Source: Bog-756 sp963806455
GTDB taxonomy: Bacteria > Actinomycetota > Acidimicrobiia > Acidimicrobiales > RAAP-2
DNA: 64,000 nucleotides
Direction: 5' to 3'
NCBI GenBank assembly: GCA_963806455.1
Contig: CAWDXZ010000006.1
Location: 604,575 to 668,574 of the forward strand
Part shown: piece after piece, positions 44,125-52,023 of the stretch
Layout of the letters: every line of letters starts with the position of its first letter
Numbering within the stretch: position 1 is the first letter of the stretch
Notes under the pieces: model-generated
The model's input: only the letters and a program-made list of their open reading frames with translations
Database searches by the model: none
Told to the model about the DNA's origin: nothing
Position numbers and translations under genes: made by a program

Positions 44125-44942
44125 GCCGGGTGGCAGTGGTGACCGGCGCGGCCCGGGGCATAGGGGCAGCCGTCGTTCGCCGCCTGGCCGCCGACGGGTG
44201 GGCGGTGGTGGCGGTGGACCGGGCCGCCGACGATCCGCGACTCCCCTACGCCATGGGCACCGAGTCCGAGCTCCACACCGTGGTGGCGACCTCGCTGGCC
44301 GGCTCGCCCGAGACCGCGGCGGGGAGCCCCGGTGCGGAGCGGGTCGTGGCCCACGTGGCCGACACCACCCGACCCGAGCAGCTGGCGGCGGCGGTGGCGC
44401 GGGCCGAAGAGCTGTTCGGCGGCCTGGACGCCATGGTGGCGGCGGCCGGCGTGATCGCCGGCGGTGTGCCCCTGTGGGAGATGCCGGCCGAGTCCCTGGC
44501 CGCGGTGGTCGACGTCGACCTGCTCGGCGTGGTCCACGCCGCCCGGGCCGCGGTGCCGGCCCTTCTCCGCCGCCCCGAGCCCCGAGTCGGGCGGTTCGTC
44601 GCCGTGGCCTCGGCGGCGGCCACCCGGGGCCTGGCGGGACTGGCCGCCTACGGGGCGGCCAAGGCCGGCGTGGCCGGCCTTGTCCGCGGCCTGGCCGTGG
44701 ACCTGGCCGACAGCGGGGTCACCGCCAACGCAGTGAGCCCCGGCTCGACCACCGGCGCCATGCTGGCCGAGAGCGCCCGGCTCTACGGCCGGCCCGACCC
44801 GGAGGCCTTTGCCGAGCAGCAGCCCATCAAGCGCCTGCTGTCACCGGAGGAGGTGGCGGCGATGGTGGTCTGGCTGGCCGGCACCGACAGCGGGGCGCTG
44901 ACCGGTGCGGTCATCCCCGTGGACGGCGGCCTCTCGTTGTGA
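44121..44942 (+). CDS. Mycofactocin-associated SDR oxidoreductase
   Basis: 273-residue short-chain dehydrogenase of a subgroup found in mycofactocin clusters. Seen: VAVVTGAARGIGAAVVRRLA at 4-23, an insertion carrying MGTESELHTVVAT near 45, catalytic Tyr-Lys in AAYGAAKAGVAGL near 175, and QQPIKRLLSPEEVAAMVVWL near 233. It differs from the other SDR in the operon (no GRGQGRNH loop), suggesting a different substrate or a biosynthetic role. Overlaps both neighbours. Confidence 0.86.
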   Translation: MSRVAVVTGAARGIGAAVVRRLAADGWAVVAVDRAADDPRLPYAMGTESELHTVVATSLAGSPETAAGSPGAERVVAHVADTTRPEQLAAAVARAEELFGGLDAMVAAAGVIAGGVPLWEMPAESLAAVVDVDLLGVVHAARAAVPALLRRPEPRVGRFVAVASAAATRGLAGLAAYGAAKAGVAGLVRGLAVDLADSGVTANAVSPGSTTGAMLAESARLYGRPDPEAFAEQQPIKRLLSPEEVAAMVVWLAGTDSGALTGAVIPVDGGLSL

Positions 44943-46456
44943 CCGCCCTCCCCGAGGGCGTCCATCTCGACCTCGATGCCTCGGTCCGGACCTTCCGAGA
45001 CGGCACGGTGCTGGTCGGGGGCTACCCGGGGCGCCTGATCGCGCTGCGCCGTGAGGGTGCCGAGGCCGTGGCCCGGCTCACCGGGGACGGGCCGCTGTCG
45101 GCGGCCGACCGCGGCCTGGGGCGCCGCCTGGTGGGGGCGGGCATGGCCCATCCCCGCTTCCCCGAGGTCGTCGGCGAACGGGGGGGCGGCCGGACGGTGA
45201 CCGTGGTGGTGCCGGCCCGTGACCGGAGTGCGGCCCTCGACCGGTGCCTGGCCTCCTTGGGTGGCGAGGTCCCCGTGGTGGTGGTGGACGACGGGTCGCT
45301 CGATCCGGCGGTGGTGGCCGCCGTCTGCCGACGCCGGGGCGCCCGGCTTCTGCGCCGCACCGAGTCGGGGGGGCCCGGGGTGGCCCGCAACGACGCTCTC
45401 CACCTCATCGACAGCGAGCTGGTGGCCCTGGTCGACAGCGACTGCACGGTCAGCGAGGGCTGGCTCGCCTCGCTGGTCCGCATGTTCGACGACCCCGAGG
45501 TCGGGGCGGTGGCACCCCGGGTGCGCCCCCGGCTGCGGTCCGGGAGCCGGACGGTGCTGGCCCGCTTCGCCGATGCCCACTCGCCGCTCGACATGGGCGG
45601 GGCGCAGAGTGAGGTCGGACCCGGGCACAAGGTCCGCTACGTGCCCACCGCCGCGCTGGTGGTCCGGCGCTCCGCGCTGGCCGAGGGGTTCGACCCCGAA
45701 CTCCGCATCGGCGAGGACGTCGACCTGGTGTGGCGGCTGTGCGACGCCGGATGGCACGTGCGGCTGGTCCCGGCCGTGACCGTCTGGCACGACGAGCCGA
45801 CCACCTGGCGCATGTGGCTGGGACGCCGCTTCCGCTACGGAACGTCTGCCGGCCCCCTGGCCCGTCGTCATCCCGGGCGTCTGGCACCGGTCGAGCTCCG
45901 CGCCTGGCCCTCGGCGGTGGTGGCCGCCGGCCTCGCCCGGCGCCCGGTGGCGGCCGGCGCGCTGGTGATCACCTCGGCCGCGTTGACGGCCCGGAGCGTG
46001 CGCCATCACGGCATCCCCTTCGGCGTGTCCCTGCGCTGGAGCGCGGCCAACGCCGGCTGGACGATGGTCGGGTTGGGCCATGCCCTGACCACCCTGGCCT
46101 GGCCGGCACTGGCCCTGGGCACCCGACGAGGCCGACCTCGGTTCCTAGCTGCCGCCGTGCTGGTGCTCAGCCCACCGCTGACGGACTGGTGGCGGCGGCA
46201 GCCGGGGCTCGACCCGGCGCGCTGGGCGGCGGCCTGCATCGCCGACGACATGGCCTATGGCGCCGGAGTCTGGACCGGCTGCATCCGGTCGCGGTGCTTC
46301 GGACCACTCCTCCCGGCCTTCCGGGCCCGATCGTGGGAGGCCGCCCCCGAGCCGGATGAGCCCACCGACGCGGGCGGGATGCCGCGCCCCGAGCGTCTCA
46401 TCCAACGCGACGGGACCGGAAAAGACGCTCGGCAACAGCTGACGGCCTGGCACTGA
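44939..46456 (+). CDS. mftF: Mycofactocin glycosyltransferase MftF
   Basis: 505-residue GT2-type enzyme that in mycobacteria adds oligo-glucose to premycofactocin. Seen: an N-terminal MftF-specific domain with VRTFRDGTVLVGGYPGRLIA near 16, GT2 signatures VTVVVPARDRSAALDRCLAS near 83, VVVDDGSLDP near 107, LVDSDCTVSEGW near 155 (DXD), IGEDVDLVWRLCDAGW near 255, and C-terminal hydrophobic segments from about 320. GTG 44939 overlaps the SDR stop. It is the last gene of the operon, followed by a strong hairpin. No mftG follows. Confidence 0.94.
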   Translation: MTALPEGVHLDLDASVRTFRDGTVLVGGYPGRLIALRREGAEAVARLTGDGPLSAADRGLGRRLVGAGMAHPRFPEVVGERGGGRTVTVVVPARDRSAALDRCLASLGGEVPVVVVDDGSLDPAVVAAVCRRRGARLLRRTESGGPGVARNDALHLIDSELVALVDSDCTVSEGWLASLVRMFDDPEVGAVAPRVRPRLRSGSRTVLARFADAHSPLDMGGAQSEVGPGHKVRYVPTAALVVRRSALAEGFDPELRIGEDVDLVWRLCDAGWHVRLVPAVTVWHDEPTTWRMWLGRRFRYGTSAGPLARRHPGRLAPVELRAWPSAVVAAGLARRPVAAGALVITSAALTARSVRHHGIPFGVSLRWSAANAGWTMVGLGHALTTLAWPALALGTRRGRPRFLAAAVLVLSPPLTDWWRRQPGLDPARWAAACIADDMAYGAGVWTGCIRSRCFGPLLPAFRARSWEAAPEPDEPTDAGGMPRPERLIQRDGTGKDARQQLTAWH

Positions 46457-46470
46457 ACCGCTGTCTCCGA

Positions 46471-46507
46471 GGAAGGAGGGCGGGGCCAAGGCCCTGCCTC
46501 CCCTTCC
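46471..46507 (+). terminator. Terminator of the mycofactocin operon
   Basis: GGAAGG (46471-46476) pairs with CCTTCC (46502-46507), and GGGCGGGGCC with GGCCCTGCC forms the inner stem around an AA loop at 46488-46489. A very stable 14-15 bp interrupted hairpin 15 bases after the mftF stop, without a T-tract. Confidence 0.6.
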
Positions 46508-46860
46508 CCGTCCCGGTGCTCGCCACCGTTCTCACCCGTGCTCTCCCCGGCCGTGTTCCGGCACCCGATTCCCCCTCGGACCTCCTCTCCGCCGCCGTGC
46601 GGTCGGGGCCGGAATCCGCTCCTCTGGTCGTCGGGCGACGCCAAACCGCCCAGCATCGGCTCCGGCGATATCTCCTATCACGATGAGCGTTTGTCCTCTA
46701 TACGATGGCTCCAAGTAGTCGCGTTAAATAAAGAATAAGAACTCGGAGTTCCGGCGCCCTGAACCATGAGCACGACCCGGTAACGGCGACAACGATGCGG
46801 TTAATAGTCCAGTTCAGAACATCTTTGCGACACGCGAACAGATCGTCCAAGGTTCGGCGC

Positions 46861-46866
46861 TATAGT
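46861..46866 (+). promoter_or_regulatory. Candidate -10 box for the Rpf-like gene
   Basis: TATAGT, near consensus, in the AT-rich patch. If used, it gives a 5' untranslated leader of about 350 bases containing the inverted repeats described next. No convincing -35 box at 16-18 bases. Confidence 0.35.
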
Positions 46867-46920
46867 CACAGGAACGCAATCACGTTGACCCCCTCACCAG
46901 TAGTCAAAGGGCTGATGCGG

Positions 46921-46998
46921 GGAGTCGGATTACCGAGGAATCGGGGCCGAATCCCAGCGTGATCCGACTCCACGGCAGAACGGCACGCGCCACCGTGG
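46921..46998 (+). ncRNA. Candidate structured leader RNA upstream of the Rpf-like gene
   Basis: GGAGTCGGAT (46921-46930) pairs perfectly with ATCCGACTCC (46962-46971). Inside lies CCGA-GGAA-TCGG (46933-46944), a hairpin with a GGAA tetraloop. CCACGG (46970-46975) can also pair with CCGTGG (46993-46998), overlapping the first stem by two bases. Further down, GGACGG and CCGTCC flank the segment before 47160. This amount of pairing is unusual for an ordinary leader. I do not recognise the fold; it does not match the ydaO consensus I know from actinobacterial rpf leaders. Confidence 0.35.
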
Positions 46999-47220
46999 AC
47001 CCGGGCCCGACAGGGACAGCCCCGGACCCCCGACCAGAAGCGAGTGGTGACCACACGACCCAACCTTGGGCCTAACCAAACCGGCCGCACACCCTAGGGC
47101 GCAAAGCCAGGACGGACGATGCCTTCCCGCTCGCCGTCCGGGGACCGAATGCCATGGCCGGAGCCCGCCAACACCGAGCAGAGGACGGCGCGCCTGACGC
47201 GCCCGACGAAGGGAGGTGCC

Positions 47221-47790
47221 ATGCGGACCCGCATTGCACTCGCGGCGATCGCTCCGATCGCCATCATCACCGTCACGGCCTTGATGCAGGCTGCCACCGT
47301 GCAGTCGGCCCGGGCCGCAGCAGGACCGCCCTCCGGGGCCACAACCACCACCATCGCCCACCAGCCGGCTCACCAGCCGACTGGCCACCAGGCCGACGCG
47401 ACCGGGGCCGTGACCGCCCGATCGAGCTTGCTGCTCGATCTGAACGGCTCACTGCTCGCCCGGGCCATCGCACCGACCCCCGCGCCGGCCCCGGTCCCGC
47501 CCCAGGGACCTGCTCCGGCCGTGGCGCCCGCCAGCGGACCGGTCGACACGGTCACCCCCGGACAGCGCGCCGCGTGGGAGCAGGTGGCCATGTGCGAGGA
47601 AGGCGGCAATTGGAGGGCGGACTCTCCGCGGTTCAGCGGGGGGCTCGGCATCACCCGGGCCAATTGGGACAACTATGGAGGCGAGGCCTTCGCCCCCGAG
47701 GGCGCCATGGCCACCGAGGATCAGCAGATCATGGTGGCCGAACGCATCCAGCCGAACCCACCCGACGGCTACGGATGCCACGGCTGGTGA
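47221..47790 (+). CDS. Resuscitation-promoting-factor-like secreted muralytic protein
   Basis: 189-residue secreted cell-wall hydrolase. Seen: signal peptide with basic start and hydrophobic IALAAIAPIAIITVTALM ending near SARAAA (about residue 37), a Pro/Ala/Thr linker, then a C-terminal transglycosylase-like Rpf domain: WEQVAMCEEGGNWRADS near 119 (catalytic Glu in CEEGGNW), FSGGLGITRANWDNYGG, QIMVAERIQ and GYGCHGW. Rpf proteins cleave peptidoglycan and promote regrowth. GGGAGG (47211-47216) just before ATG 47221 fixes the start. It ends at a hairpin shared with the convergent gene. Confidence 0.9.
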   Translation: MRTRIALAAIAPIAIITVTALMQAATVQSARAAAGPPSGATTTTIAHQPAHQPTGHQADATGAVTARSSLLLDLNGSLLARAIAPTPAPAPVPPQGPAPAVAPASGPVDTVTPGQRAAWEQVAMCEEGGNWRADSPRFSGGLGITRANWDNYGGEAFAPEGAMATEDQQIMVAERIQPNPPDGYGCHGW

Positions 47791-47805
47791 CCACAGGCGT
47801 GGATC

Positions 47806-47841
47806 GGGCGGGAACGTCTCATGCCGGGGGGGTTCCCGCCC
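47806..47841 (+). terminator. Hairpin between convergent Rpf-like and Ig-like genes
   Basis: GGGCGGGAAC (47806-47815) and GTTCCCGCCC (47832-47841), perfect 10-bp arms with a 16-base loop, between two convergent gene ends. Likely a bidirectional terminator without a T-tract. Confidence 0.6.
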
Positions 47842-47888
47842 TCGGAGGTGCTCCCCGCCCCGACGGGACAGCACCGTCGGACAGGCTC

Positions 47889-48742
47889 TCAGGAGATGGT
47901 GATCGACAGCTGGGCGGTCGCCGTCTCCTGAGTGTGGGGCTTGGTCTCGGTCCTGGCTCCCACGACCTGGACGGTGAACGTATAGGTCCCGGTCGTCGTG
48001 GCCCGGCCCGAGATCACGCCCGTCGACCTATGGAGCTTGAGTCCTGGGGGCAGAGGGGTCGATCCGCTCAACAGTGACCACCTGTACGGGGGACTACCTT
48101 CGCTCGCCGCCACCCCGGCCGCGTAGATCACCCGATTGTCCCTGGTCCACACCGATCCCCCCGGCAGAGAGGTCGTCGTGATCCTGAGCCCCGGCCCCTG
48201 GCTGCCGACGACTGCAAACGGAACGTCTGGGCCGATGAAGGCGACCGAAGGGGGCGGTCCCGGGAGAAGACGACGCCCTCGGCGTCGTAGGTCCCGACAT
48301 AGGCACCGAGGGGAACGGAGCAGATCTCCTGGGCGGTGCCGTCGCTGGATGTTCCGGAGATGAGCATGTTCGAGCACGAGAACGGGTCGAAGCCATCGTT
48401 GAGGTCGGTGATCACAACGTCGAACTGCGACTGGGGAGATCCCCCGGTGTACTGCAAGGTGATCGTCACTTCGGCACCGGCGGCCACGGGCTGGGGCGAG
48501 ATGGTCAACGACTCGATCTGGGGGGAGGGTGGCGTCTCCGAATGCGAAGCCCCGACGGACGTGGGAGCGCCGGTGGTCGCGTGGATGGCAGCCTTGGTGG
48601 TCGGCGTCGCTCCAGCACCCGGCGTGCCAACGCCGACAAACGTCGCAATCGCCGGCAGAGCCACCATCACTATGGCCACGGCCAGCGGGCCGAAGCGACC
48701 ACAGCGCTTCCGCGGTGAGGCGAACGGAGACCGGTTGTCCAT
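47889..48742 (-). CDS. Secreted Ig-like domain protein, frameshifted at a G5 run
   Basis: Seen: ATG 48742 with AGGGGG upstream, a signal/anchor segment GPLAVAIVMVALPAIATFVG near residue 17, a region with SLTISPQPVAAGAEVTITLQ, and in the other frame a C-terminal Ig-like (He_PIG) domain PPYRWSLLSGSTPLPPGLKL and GVISGRATTTGTYTFTVQVV. The first frame is lost after FSRDRP at the run of five G (48250-48254, C on the coding strand); a sixth C would join it to PSVAFIGPDVPFAVVG and give about 284 residues. So it is either a pseudogene, a sequencing slip, or a phase-variable surface protein. Function unknown. Confidence 0.65.
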
Positions 48743-49237
48743 GGAACCCCCTACGGTCGCGCACCTCGCCCGGCCGACGGCCCAGCACAGATCCGCATGA
48801 GCGGCTCGGGACCGTCGACCCGGCGGTGCCCCCGGGCCCGACGACGATCCCCACCAGAGCGACGCCGGTCCTCGGCCGGGCAATCGACCGGTGGTCCTGT
48901 CCTCCCAACGGGCGAGCAGGCCGCTCGGAGACAGACGTGGCAGAGCAGTCGGAGCCGTCAGATCATGCGCAGGGAACGACGGCCGCGGAGTCCCCAGGGC
49001 ATCGCGGCTCGTCACTGCGGCCTTGCCGGCCTTCGACCTGACGGAGGCGATCCCCGCGGTCATTGGCGAGGGCCGTGATGAGTGGCGGACGGCGTCCCCG
49101 CCGGTCGACCCGTCGAGGGCACCGGTGAGTGAGCCCTTCAGGTTCACGTGCTGACCTCAGCCGACCGCCCCTGAACAGCAGGGCCCGTGACCAGGAACCT
49201 GCAGTGCGCGAAGATGGGCTGAGAAGGAGGTGCCGCC
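48743..49237. other. Intergenic region with repeat copy 1
   Basis: 495 bases between divergent genes. It contains the repeat at 49113-49173 and the ribosome site GAAGGAGGT before GTG 49238. Short open frames occur on both strands, but none has a ribosome site or recognisable protein. Confidence 0.4.
49113..49173 (+). repeat. Two-copy repeat with hairpin, copy 1
   Basis: TCGAGGGCACCGGTGAGTGAG, then CCTTCAGGTTCACGTGCTGA and CCTCAGCCG..CCCCTG. It is about 75-80 percent identical to 50555-50613. AGGT (49140-49143) and ACCT (49154-49157) flank a loop containing CACGTG. It lies about 65 bases upstream of a small membrane-protein gene. Confidence 0.6.
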
Positions 49238-49657
49238 GTGAAGCGTCTGAACGGAGTAACAGCACTACTCCTCTCGATCGCCTTTGTGCTGAGCGCTTCC
49301 AATTGCGTTCTGGTCTTCTTCGCCCACATCCCGGTCAATGCGAGACTCCGGCCGAGGACCTACTTCCAGGCGTACGGACTAGCGGAGTTACTTCTTGCGG
49401 CCGTTGGCCTGGTGCTCGTCGCCCTGGTCACCTTTCTCCTCTACCGACAACGTGTGAATCATGAGCAGAAGGCTGGGCGGGCGGCCTGGGGTCTCTCCGT
49501 TGCGGCCGTGGTCGTCGGTGCGATCGGTCTACCCCATTACGTGTTTCTTGTGGGGCTCCTCCTCATTGGGTCGTGTCTCACCTTCTCAGCCTGGCAGTCC
49601 AGAGGCTTGAGTACTTCGCTCCCGCCCGGAACGAGTTCGGCGACTCGTTCTCGCTGA
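49238..49657 (+). CDS. Small membrane protein of unknown function
   Basis: 139 residues with about four hydrophobic segments: GVTALLLSIAFVLSASNCVL, GLAELLLAAVGLVLVALVTF, GLSVAAVVVGAIGL and VFLVGLLLIGSCLTFSAW. No known domain recognised. GTG 49238 has the strong ribosome site GAAGGAGGT nine bases upstream. It is preceded by repeat copy 1. Codon use and lower GC than the metabolic genes suggest an accessory gene. Confidence 0.7.
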   Translation: MKRLNGVTALLLSIAFVLSASNCVLVFFAHIPVNARLRPRTYFQAYGLAELLLAAVGLVLVALVTFLLYRQRVNHEQKAGRAAWGLSVAAVVVGAIGLPHYVFLVGLLLIGSCLTFSAWQSRGLSTSLPPGTSSATRSR

Positions 49658-49784
49658 GACGCCGGTGCTGAAGGCACCCTGATCGACCGAAAGCCGGCTA
49701 CGTCAATCCTCGCTGCCGGTTCGGCGGGCACCGGGAAGATCCCCTCGGGGGGTATCGATCCACGTCACTCGACCGCACCGGCGG

Positions 49785-50396
49785 GTGAGACTCCAGATTT
49801 GCGGGACCTTCGACGTCCAACGGTATGAACTGCTGGGGTGCTCGGTAGGGCAGACGCAAGGCGCCAGAGAGGACTGGACCATCACAGAGGAAAGCAAGCC
49901 GGTCGAAGTGTCACGCAGGATCGAGGCACCGGCAGCCCTCATCTTCGAGATCCTGGCGAATCCGCAACGCCACATGGATTTCGACGGGTCCGACATGCTC
50001 CAGGGAGCCGTATTCAACCGTCCCATCTCCGACATCGGCGACACTTTCACCATGAAGATGACTCGGCTCGGTCGCGACTACCTCATGGTCAACTATGTAG
50101 TGGAGTTCGAGCCAGATCGCCGAATCTTTTGGGAACCCGCTCCGGGAGACCTCCCTACGGCTGGCGGCGATCCATCCAAAGTCGGCGTCCCTGCGGGGTA
50201 CCGCTGGGGCTACATCCTCACCCCGGACGGTGACGACGCCACCGTCGTCACCGAGGTCTTTGGTTTCGGCTCCTTGTCGGAGGAGAGCCGTCGGACCCTC
50301 CTACACGAGGACGGGAAGTGGATCAACGGGACCAACGCGGTACTTGAGTCCATGACAGCCAGCCTGAAGCGGCTCGAGAGGATCAGTACCGAGTAG
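49785..50396 (+). CDS. SRPBCC family protein
   Basis: Up to 203 residues. The domain starts at VEVSRRIEAPAALIFEILAN near residue 40, followed by HMDFDGSDMLQGAVFNRPIS and ends with ESMTASLKRLERISTE, a START/Bet v 1-like ligand-binding fold. The first 38 residues from GTG 49785 do not look like the family, so the start may be further in (a GTG at the Val-Ser of the first strand exists). Role unknown. It is the third SRPBCC protein in the window but distinct from the earlier pair. Confidence 0.7.
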   Translation: MRLQICGTFDVQRYELLGCSVGQTQGAREDWTITEESKPVEVSRRIEAPAALIFEILANPQRHMDFDGSDMLQGAVFNRPISDIGDTFTMKMTRLGRDYLMVNYVVEFEPDRRIFWEPAPGDLPTAGGDPSKVGVPAGYRWGYILTPDGDDATVVTEVFGFGSLSEESRRTLLHEDGKWINGTNAVLESMTASLKRLERISTE

Positions 50397-50761
50397 GACC
50401 GCTGCCGGAGCGTACGGTCTCGGTCCATGGAGCAGGCTGTAGCTGATCTGATTCGGTCCGGATCTGCGTTGGGTCTCACTGAGGGGCCCGTTCAATCCGA
50501 CACTCCAGGGTGCCCCGAACGCCGGCAATGCCCTCGGGGAATCTGTCGTAACACTCGACGGGCACCGGTGAGTGAGACCTTAGAGTCGACGTGCCGACTC
50601 AGCCGGCCCCTGGCGCCACGCGGTGGGGCACCCCCGACCCGGGCGGTCTGCGGATATTCCTCAGCGAACCGGATACGACGGAACCAGGGATATCGACACG
50701 TGACCGAGGCCAGCACCGAACTGCTAGGTTCCGAGATGCCCCTAGGGAACAGGAGGGTGTG
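50397..50761. other. Intergenic region with repeat copy 2
   Basis: 365 bases. It contains the repeat at 50555-50613 with a perfect hairpin, and the ribosome site AGGAGG just before ATG 50762. No gene recognised. Confidence 0.4.
50555..50613 (+). repeat. Two-copy repeat with hairpin, copy 2
   Basis: TCGACGGGCACCGGTGAGTGAG aligns to copy 1, then ACCTTAGAGTCGACGTGCCG and ACTCAGCCGG.CCCTGG. GAGTCG (50583-50588) and CGACTC (50595-50600) form a perfect 6-bp stem with loop ACGTGC, at the place where copy 1 has AGGT and ACCT. It lies about 150 bases upstream of a small secreted-protein gene. Confidence 0.6.
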
Positions 50762-51220
50762 ATGCGTCGCTTGGCCCTGGTTCTTGCAATCGCTTCTCTT
50801 GGGGGTGTGCTCACGATTGGAGCGGTTTCCAATGTCGCGGCCGCGACTGGCCATCCCGCCAAGACCACGTGCACCCTGTTCAGTGGGTACAACCAGCCAA
50901 TCAACGGACAAGCAGTGTGTGCCTATGGAAGCGGGACGACCACGGTCACCAACGGCGGTCTTACCATTCAATGGGCCAATGGTCAGACATCGACACTGTC
51001 CCAACCCGGGCCCCCTGCCCAGGTCAGTGACCGACGGTGCCCCGCGCTCACCTTCGCCACCCTTTCGGCGGCGTTTAGATTTCCGGTTGGCACTGTGGCC
51101 TCAGGACCGCTCGCCGGGTCCCACGTCAGGGGCAGGCTCTGCGAATACATGGTGAACCCGTCACGGGTGATCCCACCCGGGACGGAGTACTTCCAGAATG
51201 AGGGGCTCTTCCACCTCTGA
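50762..51220 (+). CDS. Small secreted protein of unknown function
   Basis: 152 residues. Signal peptide: MRRLALVLAIASLGGVLTIG then AVSNVAAA, probably cleaved near residue 28. The mature part has four cysteines (in TTCTLF, AVCAYG, RRCPAL and RLCEYM) that could form two disulfides, and a run of Gly/Thr-rich strands, GSGTTTVTNGGLTIQWANGQ, suggesting a beta-sandwich. No family recognised. Ribosome site AGGAGG before ATG. Repeat copy 2 lies upstream. Confidence 0.7.
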   Translation: MRRLALVLAIASLGGVLTIGAVSNVAAATGHPAKTTCTLFSGYNQPINGQAVCAYGSGTTTVTNGGLTIQWANGQTSTLSQPGPPAQVSDRRCPALTFATLSAAFRFPVGTVASGPLAGSHVRGRLCEYMVNPSRVIPPGTEYFQNEGLFHL

Positions 51221-51621
51221 GCCAGGACTCACAGGCCCTTTGCCACCAGCACGGATGGTGGAGGCGGCGTCGGGGACCGGAGGCGTACCGCTCCTGCCGG
51301 GCCTGACCGTGTCAGAGAGATGTGCTGGCCAAAGAGTCGGCAACGCCGCCGGGCCGGGAGATGGATCTCAGCGACGGGCGTGTGTGCCCACGATCGCCGG
51401 TTAGGCGGGCAACAGGATGGACGCTCAGAGTATCTGCTGTGACCGTCGACGGCCTCCATGGTCGATCCGTCGAAAGAACGGCGCGCCCCAGGAGTACGAA
51501 GCGAGATGTGCCCGAGTCGACGACCCGGTGGGGCCGACCGGGGACCCCCCGTGGGGTCGGCCGGGCGGCTGAGCGCCGGCCCGACCTCAGGTGAAGTCGG
51601 ACCGGCGCGCCAAACGCCGAC
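51221..51621. other. Region between convergent genes, no gene seen
   Basis: 401 bases between the secreted protein and the cold-shock gene, which converge. GTCGGCCGG and CCGGCCCGAC around 51556-51585 form an interrupted hairpin that may terminate transcription. Short open frames here look random. Nothing else recognised. Confidence 0.4.
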
Positions 51622-51825
51622 TCAGATCTTGCGGACCTGACTCGCCTGCAAGCCCTTTTGACCCTGCTTGGTCTCGAACTCGACCCGCTGGCCTTCGGCC
51701 AGGTCACGGTAGCCTTCCATCTGGATCTCCGACTGGTGAACGAAGAGGTCATCCCCGCCGCCGTCAGGCGTGATGAATCCGAATCCCTTCTCGGCGTTGA
51801 ACCACTTAACTGCACCTACACCCAT
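51622..51825 (-). CDS. Cold-shock protein
   Basis: 67-residue single-stranded nucleic-acid-binding protein of the CspA type. Seen: GAVKWFNAEKGFGFITPDGG (RNP1) near residues 4-23 and DDLFVHQSEI (RNP2) near 26-35, ending QASQVRKI. It melts RNA secondary structure. ATG 51825 has AGGAGA eight bases upstream. It is monocistronic and on the minus strand, with a short AT-richer leader. Confidence 0.95.
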   Translation of the reverse strand: MGVGAVKWFNAEKGFGFITPDGGGDDLFVHQSEIQMEGYRDLAEGQRVEFETKQGQKGLQASQVRKI

Positions 51826-52023
51826 GACTGTCTCCTTGAATTCACGCTCGGTAATGCGGGGATCCGTTGTGAAGCCCTCCGTGCACCGGCCCGCGTGATT
51901 GGGTCGATGACCCCACAACACTAGGCGGTCTGTCAGGGGGGCGCTGACATCGGGAGGAAATGTTCGGCTCGTTCCGCCGCCGCCGAGCCTCCCAGCGGAG
52001 AAAGAGTCCTTGGCCCAAGCCCT

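Larger units (their letters stand above)
46457..47220. other. Long intergenic region before the Rpf-like gene
   Basis: 764 bases with no convincing gene. It holds the operon terminator at 46471-46507, a comparatively AT-rich stretch (about 46660-46870, including TTAAATAAAGAATAAGAAC), a TATAGT box at 46861-46866, and then several stable inverted repeats up to the Rpf-like start. Short open frames on either strand lack ribosome sites and recognisable sequence. Confidence 0.5.

Noticed and set aside
46866..47090. Small minus-strand protein of 74 codons
   Set aside because: No ribosome site, overlaps strong inverted repeats, no recognisable sequence.
46866..47220. Known ydaO (c-di-AMP) or GEMM (c-di-GMP) riboswitch
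   Set aside because: Conserved ydaO blocks are absent, and only the CGCAAAGCC part of GEMM is present without the 5' half, so neither can be claimed; kept as an unassigned structured leader.
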